NCBI GenBank assembly: GCA_963830775.1
Contig: CAWHNT010000001.1
Span: 97,413 to 161,412 of the forward strand
DNA from: CAWHNT01 sp963830775
GTDB lineage: Bacteria; Pseudomonadota; Alphaproteobacteria; Geminicoccales; Geminicoccaceae
Direction of reading: 5' to 3'
Length of the DNA: 64,000 nucleotides
Below, one piece after another: positions 54,233 through 63,078 of this stretch (position 1 is its first letter; every line of letters begins with the position of its first letter). The notes under the pieces were generated by a model. That model saw only the letters and a program-made list of their open reading frames with translations. It was not told the DNA's origin and did not search any database. The position numbers were made by a program, and so were the translations under genes.

Positions 54233-55819
54233 GGCCACCCTCCCCCGCATCCGGCGACGCCACGGGCAGGACGATCTCGAACACGGCACCGCGCGGCGTG
54301 TTGGCCCGCGCCGTCACCCGCCCGCCATGCGCCTCCACCACCGTCCGGCAGATCATCAGGCCCAGCCCCATGCCCTGCGGCTTGGTCGAGTGGAAGGCAT
54401 CGAACACCTGCCCGTCGTCGGCCAACCCTACGCCGGTGTCCGCCACCGCGATCATCACCCCGGCTTGGGACCGCGCGCAGGTCACCCGGATCGAGCGCGG
54501 CCCGCCGTCGACGGCCGCCACGGCATCGACCGCGTTGGCCAGCAGATTGAGCAACGCCTGGCGCAGCGGAACGGCATCGCCGCGGACCGGCGGCAGGCCG
54601 GGCGCGATCTCGACCGCCACGACGGCACCTGCGGCCCTGGCGTCGGCCCGCATCAGCCTGACCGCCTCCCCGACCAGCGCCGCCAGGTCGACCGGCCCGT
54701 GCAGCGATGCGCGCCGGCCGAAGCGTCCGCCGCAGGCTGGCGATGATCGCGGCCGCCGAGTGGCCGTCGGCGGCGATCCGGCGCAGCCTTGCCAGCACCT
54801 CCCTGAGATCAGGCTCCGGCCGGTCGAGCCAGCGGGCGGCGGCGTCGGCGCTGGTGACGATGCTGGCCAGCGGCTGGTTGAGCTCGTGTGCCAGTGCCGC
54901 CGCCAGCGCCTCGAGCATCGTCGCCCGTGCTTCCTGGGCCCGGCTCTCCGCCAGCAGCGACTGCAGCAGCCGGGCATAGAGGGTGCTGGTCTGCGCCAGC
55001 AGCGCCAGCATGACGACGCTGGCCGCCAGCAGCCCGAAGGCGCGCCCGGCCCACCAGCCAAGGCTGAACCGCACGCCCGGCACCCAGGAAGCCCAGCAGC
55101 ACGATCTCGCTGAGGAAGGCCGCCAGCGTCACCAGCAGCCACAGATCCAGGAGCGAGCGCCGCCTGCGGGCGAGCAGGAGCGCCGCAGCCGCCAGGGTCA
55201 GCAGCAGGGAGACGTAGAGCACCGCGGTCCAGGTCGCGGTCGCGGCCCGCTGGTCGACCATGAATCGGGGCGCGAGCCGCTCCCCGGCGACCGCCAGCCA
55301 CGTCGCCACGAGCGTCAGCGCCAGCGAGCCAAGCACCGCCAGCAGGACGAGCGGCCGGACCCGTGCGGCATCGACGGCCGCGGGCCGCCGGCGGTGCTGC
55401 AGGGCGGCGTAGGCCAGGACGGCGGTCGGGAAGACCAGCCGGCGGACGGCCGCGATCAGGGCCGTGGTCTGCAGCCCGGCCCCCAGGAGGCCGGTCTCGG
55501 CCAGCACGCCCGGGAACGTCATCACCCATGGCACCGCGGTCAGGCCCGAGATCAGGTAGCCCACCGCCAGGACCAGGAGTGCCACCGCACCGTGCACGGC
55601 GAACTGGGCCAGCAGCAGCGTGGCCGCGATCACGTCGACGATCAGCACCACCGCGGCGTAGGCCGGCAGCAGCGCCTCGGTCCCCTGCAGCGGCCGGTCG
55701 GCGAAGGGTGCCGCGAGCAGCAGGCCGAGCCCGAGGCCCGCCACGATGGCCAGGGCAAGCCATTCATGCTGCCGGCCGGCCTGCCGTCCCGCCAGCAGTA
55801 GCTCGTGATCGTCGCGCAC
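54225..55819 (-). CDS. MASE4-domain sensor histidine kinase (two frameshifts)
   Basis: About 531 residues. GTG 55819 (GAGGA upstream) opens a MASE4-like integral sensor of about eight helices: LLAAPFADRPLQGTEALLPA, VIAATLLLAQFAVHGAVALL. A shift near 55,082 restores GVRFSLGWWAGRAFGLLAAS, the last helix, and HisKA with ALAHELNQPLASIVTSADAA. A second, near 54,716, restores the ATPase: LNLLANAVDAVAAVDGGP, VADTGVGLADD and GMGLGLMICRTVVEAHGG. The ELNQPL motif is that of FixL-type kinases. The ligand of MASE4 is unknown. It is paired with the FixJ-type regulator. Confidence 0.84.
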
Positions 55820-55879
55820 TGGGTCCTCGGACGGTCGGGGTGGGAGCCGGTGACGGCCCCTCACCTCACCAAGGTGCCC

Positions 55880-56918
55880 TCAGGCCGCCATCTCGCCCAG
55901 GATGGCGGCACGGATCGCCCCCTGATCGAGCCCCCGCTGCCCGATCACGACAAGGCTCCCACGCTGCCCCTCGTCCGCCCGCCAGGGACGGTCGTAGTAC
56001 CGCTCCACCCGCTCGCCCACAGCCTGCAACACCTGCCGCAAGGGCTTGCCCGCCACCGCAAGGAAGCCCTTCACCCGCAGGATGTCGAACCGCAGGGCGG
56101 CGTCCCGCACCCGCGCCTCGACCATGGCCGGGTCCGCCACCGGCGGCAGCGCGATGACGAAGCTCTCGAAGTCCTCGTGCCCGTGCTCCTCGCCATTGTC
56201 ATGGTGCGACGGCCGGCTCGCCAGATCGTCCTCGGCACCCGCACCCATGCCCAGGGCCGCTACCGGATCGACCCTGCCGTGGCTGGTCCACAGGAGCCGC
56301 ACGGACGGGCGCAGATGGGGCCGGATCGCGGCCTCGACCTGGGCCAGGTCGTCGGCACCGATCCGGTCCGCCTTGTTGACCAGCACGAGGTCGGCGCAAA
56401 GGAGCTGCTCCTCGAACAGCTCCTCGAGCGGGCTCTCGTCATGCGCCAGCGCCGGGTCGGCCGCGCGCTGGGCCGCCAGTGCTGCAGGGTCGGTGGCGAA
56501 CCGCCCGGCCAGCACCGCCTTCGCGTCCACGACCACCAGCACCCCGTCCACTGTCACCCGGGTCCGCACCTCCGGCCAGGCGAAGGCCTGTACCAGCGGC
56601 TTCGGCAGCGCCAGGCCCGAGGTCTCGATCACGATGTGATCCGGCGCCGGCTGGCGGGCCAGGATGGTGCGCATGGCGGGAAGGAAGTCGTCCGCGACCG
56701 TGCAGCAGATGCAGCCATTGGCGAGCTCGATCACGTCCTCCTCGCGGCATTCGGGAATGCCGCAGCCGCCCAGGATCGCGCGGTCGACGCCGAGATCGCC
56801 GAACTCGTTGATCAGCAGCGCCAGCCGGCGGCCATGGCCGTGCTCGAGCAGGTGGCGGATCAGGCTGGTCTTGCCGGCTCCCAGAAAGCCCGTGACCACC
56901 GTGGCCGGGATTCGTCAT
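55880..56918 (-). CDS. cobW: CobW-family G3E GTPase
   Basis: About 345 residues. The ATG at 56918 (GAGGAGACC upstream) starts MTNPATVVTGFLGAGKTSLI when one extra base near 56,908 is ignored; otherwise GTG 56899 would be the start. It has the Walker A GFLGAGKTS, the zinc/cobalt motif NGCICCTVADDF and ADLVLVNKADRIG. A His-rich stretch (SHHDNGEEHGHEDF) lies before the C-terminal CobW domain. It is under a cobalamin riboswitch and overlaps the small upstream ORF (ATGA), which supports CobW, the cobalt-handling chaperone of B12 synthesis, over its zinc relatives. Confidence 0.88.
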
Positions 56919-57167
56919 GAGGTCTCCTCGTGCGCGGGCCTCGGGCCAGCGCTGCAAGCGCCGGCCACCGTCCAGCCCGTCGTCTCCTCCAGAAGCGCCC
57001 GCAGCCGGGCGGGCTCGCCGGCAGGGCGAGAGGCGGGGTCCGGCCAGGGCCGTCATCGCGGCCAGGCTCGGGTCCGTCTCCTCCGGCAGGCTGAGCAGCC
57101 AGCCGAGGAACACCTCTTCAGCCCGCCACCCGCAGGTGCGGGCGGTGCCGGGCCCATCAACCGTCAC
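56915..57167 (-). CDS. Small uncharacterised protein coupled to cobW (one frameshift)
   Basis: I do not recognise this gene. From GTG 57167, about 83 residues can be read: TARTCGWRAEEVFLGWLLSL, PEETDPSLAAMTALAG. After a one-base shift near 57,047 it reads DPASRPAGEPARLRALLEET, TGWTVAGACSAGPRPA, with a stop at 56915-56917. The stop overlaps the cobW start as TCATGA, and a B12 riboswitch lies 88 bp upstream, so it is probably a real, B12-repressed gene. It has two or three Cys and no membrane segment. Start and frame are uncertain. Confidence 0.45.
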
Positions 57168-57254
57168 GGTCGGAAGGCGTGTGATGCAGGGAACGTGCGC
57201 ATGAACGTACCTCCGGCCAGGGCACCCCGCCCGGCTAAAAGCGGGTTGGCTCAC

Positions 57255-57432
57255 GCGACGGCAGGTCTCCTGGCTCGCGGGTCACGGCCTCGATCCGCCT
57301 TCCCGGGTGCCGAGGCACCCAGTGGCTGACGTCGGATCTCGGCTCGCCGCCTACAGTTGCGGGGGCAGCGCCGGCCTTGGGCCCGCAGGCCCGCACCGGC
57401 TTCCCTTCTCAGTCCCGAAGGACACCGTCGCA
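57255..57432 (-). promoter_or_regulatory. Cobalamin (B12) riboswitch
   Basis: On the minus strand, CCCCGCAACTGTAGGCGGC (near 57347-57365) matches the B12 box, followed by GGTGCCTCGGCACCC, and GAGCCAGGAGACCTGCCGTC (57257-57276) is the near-invariant 3' core of cobalamin riboswitches. The 5' end (GACGGTGTCC, near 57,430) can pair with the terminal GACCTGCCGTC to close P1. The element lies upstream of the small ORF and cobW, which it should repress when adenosylcobalamin is plentiful. The exact edges are estimates. Confidence 0.93.
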
Positions 57433-57531
57433 CGCGGAGTATCCATGGCTTGCGCCGCGGCGCAAGCGGCGGTCCGGCTTGCCGCCCCCGGATGGCGGTG
57501 CGACCATGACCGGACGCAAGGGAGCCCCGCC

Positions 57532-57757
57532 ATGCCCTGGATGGTCGACGACCTCGACACCCCGGCCGTGCTCGTCGACCTCGACCGGGTCGAGGCCAAT
57601 CTCCGCCGCGCGCAAGCCTATGCCGACGCGCACGGCCTCAAGCTCCGTCCCGCACATCAAGACCCACAAGATGCCGGAGCTCGCCCGCCGGCAGGTCGAG
57701 CTCGGTGCGGTCGGCATCACCTGCCAGAAGCTGGGCGAGGCCGAGGTCATGGCCCCC
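57532..57757 (+). pseudogene. D-threonine aldolase, 5' part only
   Basis: ATG 57532 (GGGAG upstream) gives MVDDLDTPAVLVDLDRVEAN, then LRRAQAYADAHGLKLRP. After an extra C near 57,652 comes HIKTHKMPELARRQVELGAV, GITCQKLGEAEVMA. This is the start of the alanine-racemase-fold D-threonine aldolases, with the PLP-binding Lys in HIKTHK. About 75 of the usual ~370 codons are present. At about 57,755-57,762 the sequence switches abruptly to a solute-binding protein. The gene is therefore cut by a junction, whether biological or from assembly. Confidence 0.85.
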
Positions 57758-58513
57758 GACCACGTTTGCGCCGTTGCTCGCCAACTGCCGCAAGTCGGCG
57801 TCGCAGGACGTGCCCTACATCGCGGCGAGCTTCAACCAGGCTCCTCACTTCCCGATCAGCGTCGCCGTGTCCGACTGGGTCTGCGACAAGGATGCGAACT
57901 GGCTCGAGAAGCGCGCCGCGCGTCAGGAGAGCTTCGCGTCCTCGCCGTTGTTTCGCCGCGCGATGCAGCGTGTCGTCAACATGAGGACGCTGGAGTGCTT
58001 CCAGAAGGGAGCTAACGCGGTCACTCCTGGAGGCATGTACACGCTCGTCGCAAACGGCCAGCGGTGAGCGTGATCACGGGCACACCACCCCCATCACCAG
58101 CCAATCCGAAGGTGGAGCTACAGCACTTCCCGTTCCCCGGTGCCGAGCGCCGCGTCGACGCGCATCCCCGGGACGTCCGTGAACGCGATCAGCGTCATGG
58201 AGTCCTCGCCCAACAAGGAAGCGGCCATGAGTTCGTCGACTTCCTGGCTCAGGAGACCAGGCAAGCGCTGGGCGGAGATCAGCGGCAACATCTCCTCCTA
58301 CGACGCGAAGGCGGGAGCCATCGACGCGAAGTACGAGCTGCTCAAGCCGCTCATCGACAAGGAGCAGACCACGCCGTACATGACGTCGCAGGACGGTTGG
58401 AGCGCCGGCATCGTTCACGGCGCTCCAGGAGGGCGGGCTGGCCCTGTACCTGGGCAAGAAGTCGATCGACCAGGTCCTCTCCGATCTGGACAAGGCGTGG
58501 GATAAGCCCACCT
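57758..58513 (+). pseudogene. Sugar ABC transporter solute-binding protein, 3' part, frameshifted
   Basis: Three frame segments together give the C-terminal half of a family 1 extracellular solute-binding protein. They are FAPLLANCRKSASQDVPYIA with FNQAPHFPISVAVSDWVCDK, GGMYTLVANGQR, then NPKVELQHFPFPGAERRVDA, then SVNAISVMESSPNKEAAM and GKRWAEISGNISSYDAKAGA, ending SIDQVLSDLDKAWDKP. FPFPG followed by SPNKEAAM..F is typical of such proteins. The N-terminus, signal peptide and transporter permeases are missing because of the junction at about 57,760. A stem-loop follows at 58,532. At least two indels disturb it. Confidence 0.75.
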
Positions 58514-58531
58514 CTGGCAGTCACCGAGATG

Positions 58532-58554
58532 GGAGCCCGGCCACGCCGGGCTCC
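58532..58554 (+). terminator. Hairpin after the binding-protein fragment
   Basis: GGAGCCCGG and CCGGGCTCC form a perfect 9-bp stem around CCACG, just after the end of the solute-binding protein and 37 bp before the aldo/keto reductase start. There is no T-run; such bare GC stems are usual terminators in actinobacteria. Confidence 0.6.
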
Positions 58555-58591
58555 GGTCCTGTCAAGCGCCGCTCAACCCACGTCTGCATTC

Positions 58592-59500
58592 ATGGAGCAG
58601 ATATCTCTTGGAACCTCAGGCCGTGCTGTCTCGGTCGTCGGCCTCGGCTGCAACAACTTCGGACGGCTGCTCGACGCGAAGCAGGCGGAGGCGGTCGTCG
58701 ATGCAGCCCTCGACGCCGGAATCACGTTCTTCGACACGGCCGATACTTACGGGGACGGGGAGAGCGAGGTCCTGCTTGGCATGGCGCTGAGGGGTCGGCG
58801 CGACCAAGCCGTCGTCGCGACGAAGTTCGGCCATCCGAAGCTGGCGGAGGACCGACGGCCAGGGGGATCGCGCGCGTCGATGCGCGATCGCGTTCACGCC
58901 TCGCTCCAGCGGCTCGGCATGGACTACGTCGATCTCCTGTACTACCACTGGCCTGACGGTGTCACCCCGATCTCAGAGACGCTCGGGTACATGGCCGAGC
59001 TCGTCGAGGAGGGAAAGGCTCGCGCGATCGGCTGCTCGAACGTCACCGTCGATCAACTCCGCGAAGGCGACGACACCGCCCGCGTCGCGGGTCGGCCGCG
59101 CCTTCGGCGATCCAGAACGAATACAGCCTGATCAACCGAGAGGCCGAGACGACCGTGCTTCCACTCTGCCGCGAGCGAGACATCGGTTCGTGCCCTATTT
59201 CCCGCTTGCAAGCGGCCTGCTGACGGGCAAGTACAAACGGGGGGAGCCGCCACCTCCTGGGACACGGCTCTCCGTTTGGAACGCGCCGATCCCGGACCAG
59301 CACTGGGACGCTGTAGAACGGGCCAGGCATTCGCCGAGGAGCGTGGACACACGTTGCTCGAGCTAGCAGTGAGCGCGCTTCTCGCACAGCCGGGCGTGAG
59401 CTCTGTGATCGCGGGAGCGACGCGGCCCGAACAGGTCCGCGACAACGCGGGGGCCGCGAGGTGGCGGCTGTCCGCGCACGAGCTCCGCGAGCTCGACGCA
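58592..59500 (+). CDS. Aldo/keto reductase (several frameshifts)
   Basis: ATG 58592 opens RAVSVVGLGCNNFGRLLD, then ITFFDTADTYGDGESEVLLG with the catalytic Asp and Tyr. VATKFGH holds the Lys, and LLYYHWPDGVTPISETL the His region. The remainder needs shifts near 59,085, 59,180 and 59,320: SAIQNEYSLINREAETTVLP, FVPYFPLASGLLTGKYKRGE and FAEERGHTLLELAVSALLAQ, then VIAGATRPEQVRDNAGA. It is an NADPH-dependent oxidoreductase of the AKR superfamily with unknown substrate. The true stop is hidden by an indel near 59,500. It leads the catabolic cluster and is 37 bp before the tautomerase. Confidence 0.82.
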
Positions 59501-59537
59501 GAGCGCGTGAGCGCCGAAGGAATGGAGAGGAGTGCAA

Positions 59538-59744
59538 ATGCCGGAAGTTCATGTGTACATGGCCGCGGGGCGGACGGACGAGCAGAAGAGGCGCATGATG
59601 CTCGGCATCACCCGCGCGCTCGTCGAGCAGCTCGGCTGCCCGCAGGACGTCGTCACCGTGCAGATCATCGAGGCATCGCCGACGCACAAGATGAAGGGCG
59701 GCCAGACGTTCGCGGAGCTGATCCGCGACGGCAGCACAGCCTGA
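59538..59744 (+). CDS. 4-oxalocrotonate tautomerase-family protein
   Basis: A 68-residue protein, MPEVHVYMAAGRTDEQKRRM, then MLGITRALVEQLG and SPTHKMKGGQTFAEL. After Met removal Pro1 becomes the general base of this superfamily; the Arg near residue 11 is also conserved. ATG 59538 has GGAG upstream and places Pro second, whereas GTG 59532 would not. It may tautomerise an enol/keto intermediate made by its neighbours. Size is normal. Confidence 0.85.
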   Translation: MPEVHVYMAAGRTDEQKRRMMLGITRALVEQLGCPQDVVTVQIIEASPTHKMKGGQTFAELIRDGSTA

Positions 59745-59761
59745 AGTGAGAGGGAGCAGCC

Positions 59762-61136
59762 ATGGCGACGCACAGCCACAACCACGGCGCGCCGACGATC
59801 GGTGCCGCGCCGTCCAAGCTGGTCCCGATCGCGTCGCAGGGCGCGCTGCTCAACGTCGACTGGGAGTCGCGCGTCGATCCGTCGCGGCTGCGCCAGTATC
59901 GGCTCGGCGCGTCCAGGAGCTGCTCGAGCGCTCCGACCTGGGGTGCCTGCTGTTGTTCGACATGAACAACATCCGCTACACCACCGCGACGCACATCGGC
60001 AACTGGGCACGGGACAAGCTGTTCCGGTGCGCGCTGGTGATGCGCGGCGAGAAGCCGATCCTCTGGGACATCGGCTCGTCCGCGAAGAACCACAGGCCTA
60101 CAACCCGTGGCTGCCGCCGGAGAACTGGCGCGCCGGCATCTCGACGTGGCGCGGGGCGATCCCGGAGGACGTCGGCATCGAGCGCGGCAATGCGGCACGG
60201 CTCGCCGAGATCCTCCGTGAACACGGCCTGGACAAGGACCCGGTCGGCGTCGACTACGTCGAGATCCCCGTGCTCAAGGCGCTCGAGGCCGAGGGCCTCG
60301 AGGTCGCGAACGGCCAGGCACTGATGCAGCACGCCCGCCGGATCAAGTCGATCGACGAGGTGTCGCTGCTCGAGCACGCGGCGGCGATGGTCGACGCCGC
60401 CTACGACGAGCTCTACCGCTCGCTGCACGTGGGCGTCAGGGAGAACGAGATGGTGGCGCTCGTCAACCACCTGCTCTACAGCATGGGCTCGGAGGAGGTC
60501 GAGGGCGTCAACGCGATCTCCGGCGAGCGCTGCAGCCCGCACCCGCACGTCTTCGCCGACCGCGTGATCCGCCCGGGCGACATGGCCTACTTCGACATCA
60601 TGCACTCGTTCATGGGCTACCGGACGTGCTACTACCGCACGTTCTCGGTCGGCGGCGCGACGGCGAAGCAGCGCGACGCCTACAAGCGCGCCCGCTACCA
60701 CATGGACGCTGCGATCGCCGAGATCAGGGTCGGCGCCAGCTCGGCTGACATCGCGCGCAACTTCCCGAGCGCGCAGGACATCGGCTTCGACACCGAGGAG
60801 GAGGCGTTCGGCCTGCAGTACTGCCACGGCATCGGGCTGAGCGTGTGGGAGGAGCCGCTGATGAGCCGCTTCCACTCGCTCGAGCACCCGATCGAGCTGG
60901 AGGAGGGCATGGTGTTCGCCATCGAGACCTACTGGCCCTCCGCCGACGGCACCGCCGCGGCGCGCATCGAGGAGGAGGTCCATCTGGCAGCGGACGGCCC
61001 GCGCCTGCTGACCAAGTTCCCCGCGCAGGAGCTGCTGGTGAGCGGGACGCGCGTGTGGAACGGCCACGACTTCGTGTCCGGCGTCAACGAGATCCAGCCG
61101 CCGAACCCGGCCCACGCCGAGCTGGAGACGCACGAC
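59762..61136 (+). CDS. M24-fold (DddP/creatinase-like) protein, metal ligands altered (two frameshifts)
   Basis: About 458 residues. ATG 59762 gives an N-terminus rich in His (MATHSHNHGA). Shifts near 59,910 and 60,095 connect VDPSRLRQYRL, LLLFDMNNIRYTTATHIGNW and AYNPWLPPENWRAGISTWRG. From there the M24 domain is uninterrupted: SGERCSPHPHVFADRVIRPG, DMAYFDIMHSFMGYRTCYYR, GLQYCHGIGLSVWEEPLMSR, VFAIETYWPSADG and ARIEEEVHLA. His and both Glu ligands are present, but of the usual three Asp only one is (FDIMH; RTCYYRT lacks the last). Layout resembles the DMSP lyase DddP and creatinase. No stop separates it from the next gene. Confidence 0.8.
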
Positions 61137-62006
61137 ATGATCGCCGTCCTCGGGACCGGGCTGATGGGCGAGCCGATCGCCCGCAACCTCGCCCGCGCGG
61201 GCTTCGACGTCCGCGTGTGGAACCGGACTCCGGCGAAGGCACAGAGCGCTCGCCGCGGAGGGGTGCGTCCCGTGCGCGACGCCGCGGGAAGCGGCCGAGG
61301 GCGCCGACACGGTCCTGACGATGCTCGCCCACGCCGAGGCGGTCGAGGCCGCGGTCACCGGCGAGCAGGCGCGTTCGCGGCCATGGCCCCCGGGACGACC
61401 TGGATTCAGATGAGCACGGTGGGCGTCGCGGGCTCCGAACGCCTGGCCGAGCTGGCCCGCGAACGCGACATCGTCTACGTCGACGCGCCGGTCATGGGCA
61501 GCCGAGGGCCGGCGCAGCAGCGGGCCCTCACCGTCCTCGGCGCGGGCCCGGAGGCGGCGCGCGAGCGCTGCGCCCCCGTCTTCGGGGCGATCGCGGCCCG
61601 CACGCTGTGGCTGGACGACCGGCCGGGCGCCGGCACGCGGATGAAGCTCGTGATGCTGACGTGGATCTTCCCGCTGATCGAGCTCATGGGCGAGCTCATC
61701 GGCTTCGCGGAGGCGCTCGGCGTCGATCCCGCGGACGCGCTCGCGCTCGTCGACGGCGGCCCCGTCCCGATGCCGTTCCAGAAGGCGCGGATGATGCTCG
61801 CGGGCGAGTATCCGCCGAGCCACTCCCTGAACCTCGCCGGCAAGGACATGGGGCTGGTGATGGAGGCCGCCGACAGCGTCGGGCTGCCCTTGCCGCTCTC
61901 GCGCGCCACGACCGGGCAGTTCCGGCGCGCGATCGAGCTCGGCCACGGCGAGGCCGACGTCAGCGCCTGCTTCAACGCCAACCGCGCGCACGCGCCGGCC
62001 GCCTGA
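61137..62006 (+). CDS. NAD-binding beta-hydroxyacid dehydrogenase (6PGDH/3-HIBADH family)
   Basis: About 289 residues. The Rossmann start is MIAVLGTGLMGEPIARNLAR and FDVRVWNRTPAKAQ. The frame is displaced between about 61,245 and 61,370 (expected text ADTVLTMLAHAEAVEAAV), then returns at MAPGTTWIQMSTVGVAGSER. VDAPVMGSRGPAQQRALTVL is the substrate-binding DxPVxGxxxxA signature, and GAGTRMKLVMLTW holds the catalytic Lys. It oxidises a beta-hydroxyacid such as 3-hydroxyisobutyrate or tartronate semialdehyde relatives. GGAG lies 11 nt before ATG 61137. In the given sequence the M24 frame reads into it without a stop. Confidence 0.83.
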   Translation: MIAVLGTGLMGEPIARNLARAGFDVRVWNRTPAKAQSARRGGVRPVRDAAGSGRGRRHGPDDARPRRGGRGRGHRRAGAFAAMAPGTTWIQMSTVGVAGSERLAELARERDIVYVDAPVMGSRGPAQQRALTVLGAGPEAARERCAPVFGAIAARTLWLDDRPGAGTRMKLVMLTWIFPLIELMGELIGFAEALGVDPADALALVDGGPVPMPFQKARMMLAGEYPPSHSLNLAGKDMGLVMEAADSVGLPLPLSRATTGQFRRAIELGHGEADVSACFNANRAHAPAA

Positions 62007-62018
62007 GGAAGGAGGAGA

Positions 62019-63064
62019 ATGGACTATGCACGAGCCGACGCCAAGCAGGCGGCGCGCGAGGCCTTCACGGGCCTGTGGGCCGCGGTGACGACACCGTTCG
62101 CCGCGGACGGCAGCGTCGACCACGACGCCCTGCAGGCCGACATCGACTACCTGACCGGCACGCTCGGGGTCGGCGGGATCTTCTGCGCCGGGGCGATGGG
62201 GGAGTTCTGGGCGCTGACCCCCGGCGAGCGCACGGAGGTCGTCAGGACGATCGTCGACGCGCGTCGGGCCGCTGCCCCGTGCTCGCGCACACCGGCCATC
62301 ACTCGGCCCGCGACACGATCGAGTTGACCAACCGGGCGCGCGACGCCGGGGCCGATTTCGCGGTGGTGATGAACCCGTACTACCCGACGTGGAGCGAGCA
62401 GGGCGTCCACGACTGGTTCCGCGAGGTCCTGGACGCCGTCGACATCGGGGTGTGGCTGTTCGACACGAGCTTCTCGGGCACGTCGCTGCCACTCGAGCTG
62501 ATCGACCGGCTCGCCGACGTCGAGCACGTCTGCGGCATCAAGGTCGGCCACGACCACGAGCGCTATCTCGAGACACTGGCGCGCGTCGGCGACCGGATCC
62601 TGGTCTGCGAGCCGAACGAGGCGCGCTGGCTGGAGAACATGCGCGAGCACGGCCAGCGCGTCTACATGTCGTCGGCGTCGCCGTACCTGTACCAGACCGC
62701 GGGCTGGCAGCCGATGAACGAATACACCGCCGCGGCGCTGGCCGGCGACTACGAGCGGGCCGAGGCGGTCTTCCGGTCCCTCGACCCGCTGCGCGAGCTC
62801 GCGGCGAAGTGGACGCAGGGCCAGTGGATCAGGGAGCGGATCATCCCCGTCGCCCCGATCAAGGCGTGGTCGGAGTGCCTCGGGATGGCGGGCGGGGACG
62901 TGCGCGCGCCGCTCTCCGGGTTGTCGGCCGAGCAGCGCGACGCACTGCGGCGCGACCTCGAATCCGCCGGCCTGCTCGGGGCAGCGCCGGTCCATGGCCA
63001 GGGTGACAAGTCCCCTGATGGTGTTACTTCGATGATCGGAATGTCGGAATGTCGGGTTGTCTGA
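62019..63064 (+). CDS. DapA-family (dihydrodipicolinate synthase-like) aldolase (one frameshift)
   Basis: About 348 residues from ATG 62019 (AGGAGG upstream). FTGLWAAVTTPFAADGSVDH, GGIFCAGAMGEFWALTPGER, then a shift near 62,275 to VLAHTGHHSARDTIELTNRA. FAVVMNPYYPTWSEQG supplies the catalytic Tyr and CGIKVGHDHERY the Schiff-base Lys. This is a class I pyruvate-type lyase or dehydratase of the DHDPS superfamily, more likely catabolic than lysine-biosynthetic, given its neighbours. The last ~15 residues (TSMIGMSECRVV) run into the regulator's promoter, so the true end may be earlier. Confidence 0.84.
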
Positions 63065-63073
63065 TAATGTCAG
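63061..63073. promoter_or_regulatory. Inverted repeat at the FadR-type gene start
   Basis: CTGATAATGTCAG has CTGA and TCAG arms, and lies just downstream of a GAATGTCG direct repeat (GAATGTCGGAATGTCGGG). It overlaps the possible start codon at 63067. GntR/FadR proteins bind short palindromes at their own promoters, so this may be an autoregulatory site. Confidence 0.45.
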
Positions 63074-63078
63074 GACGG

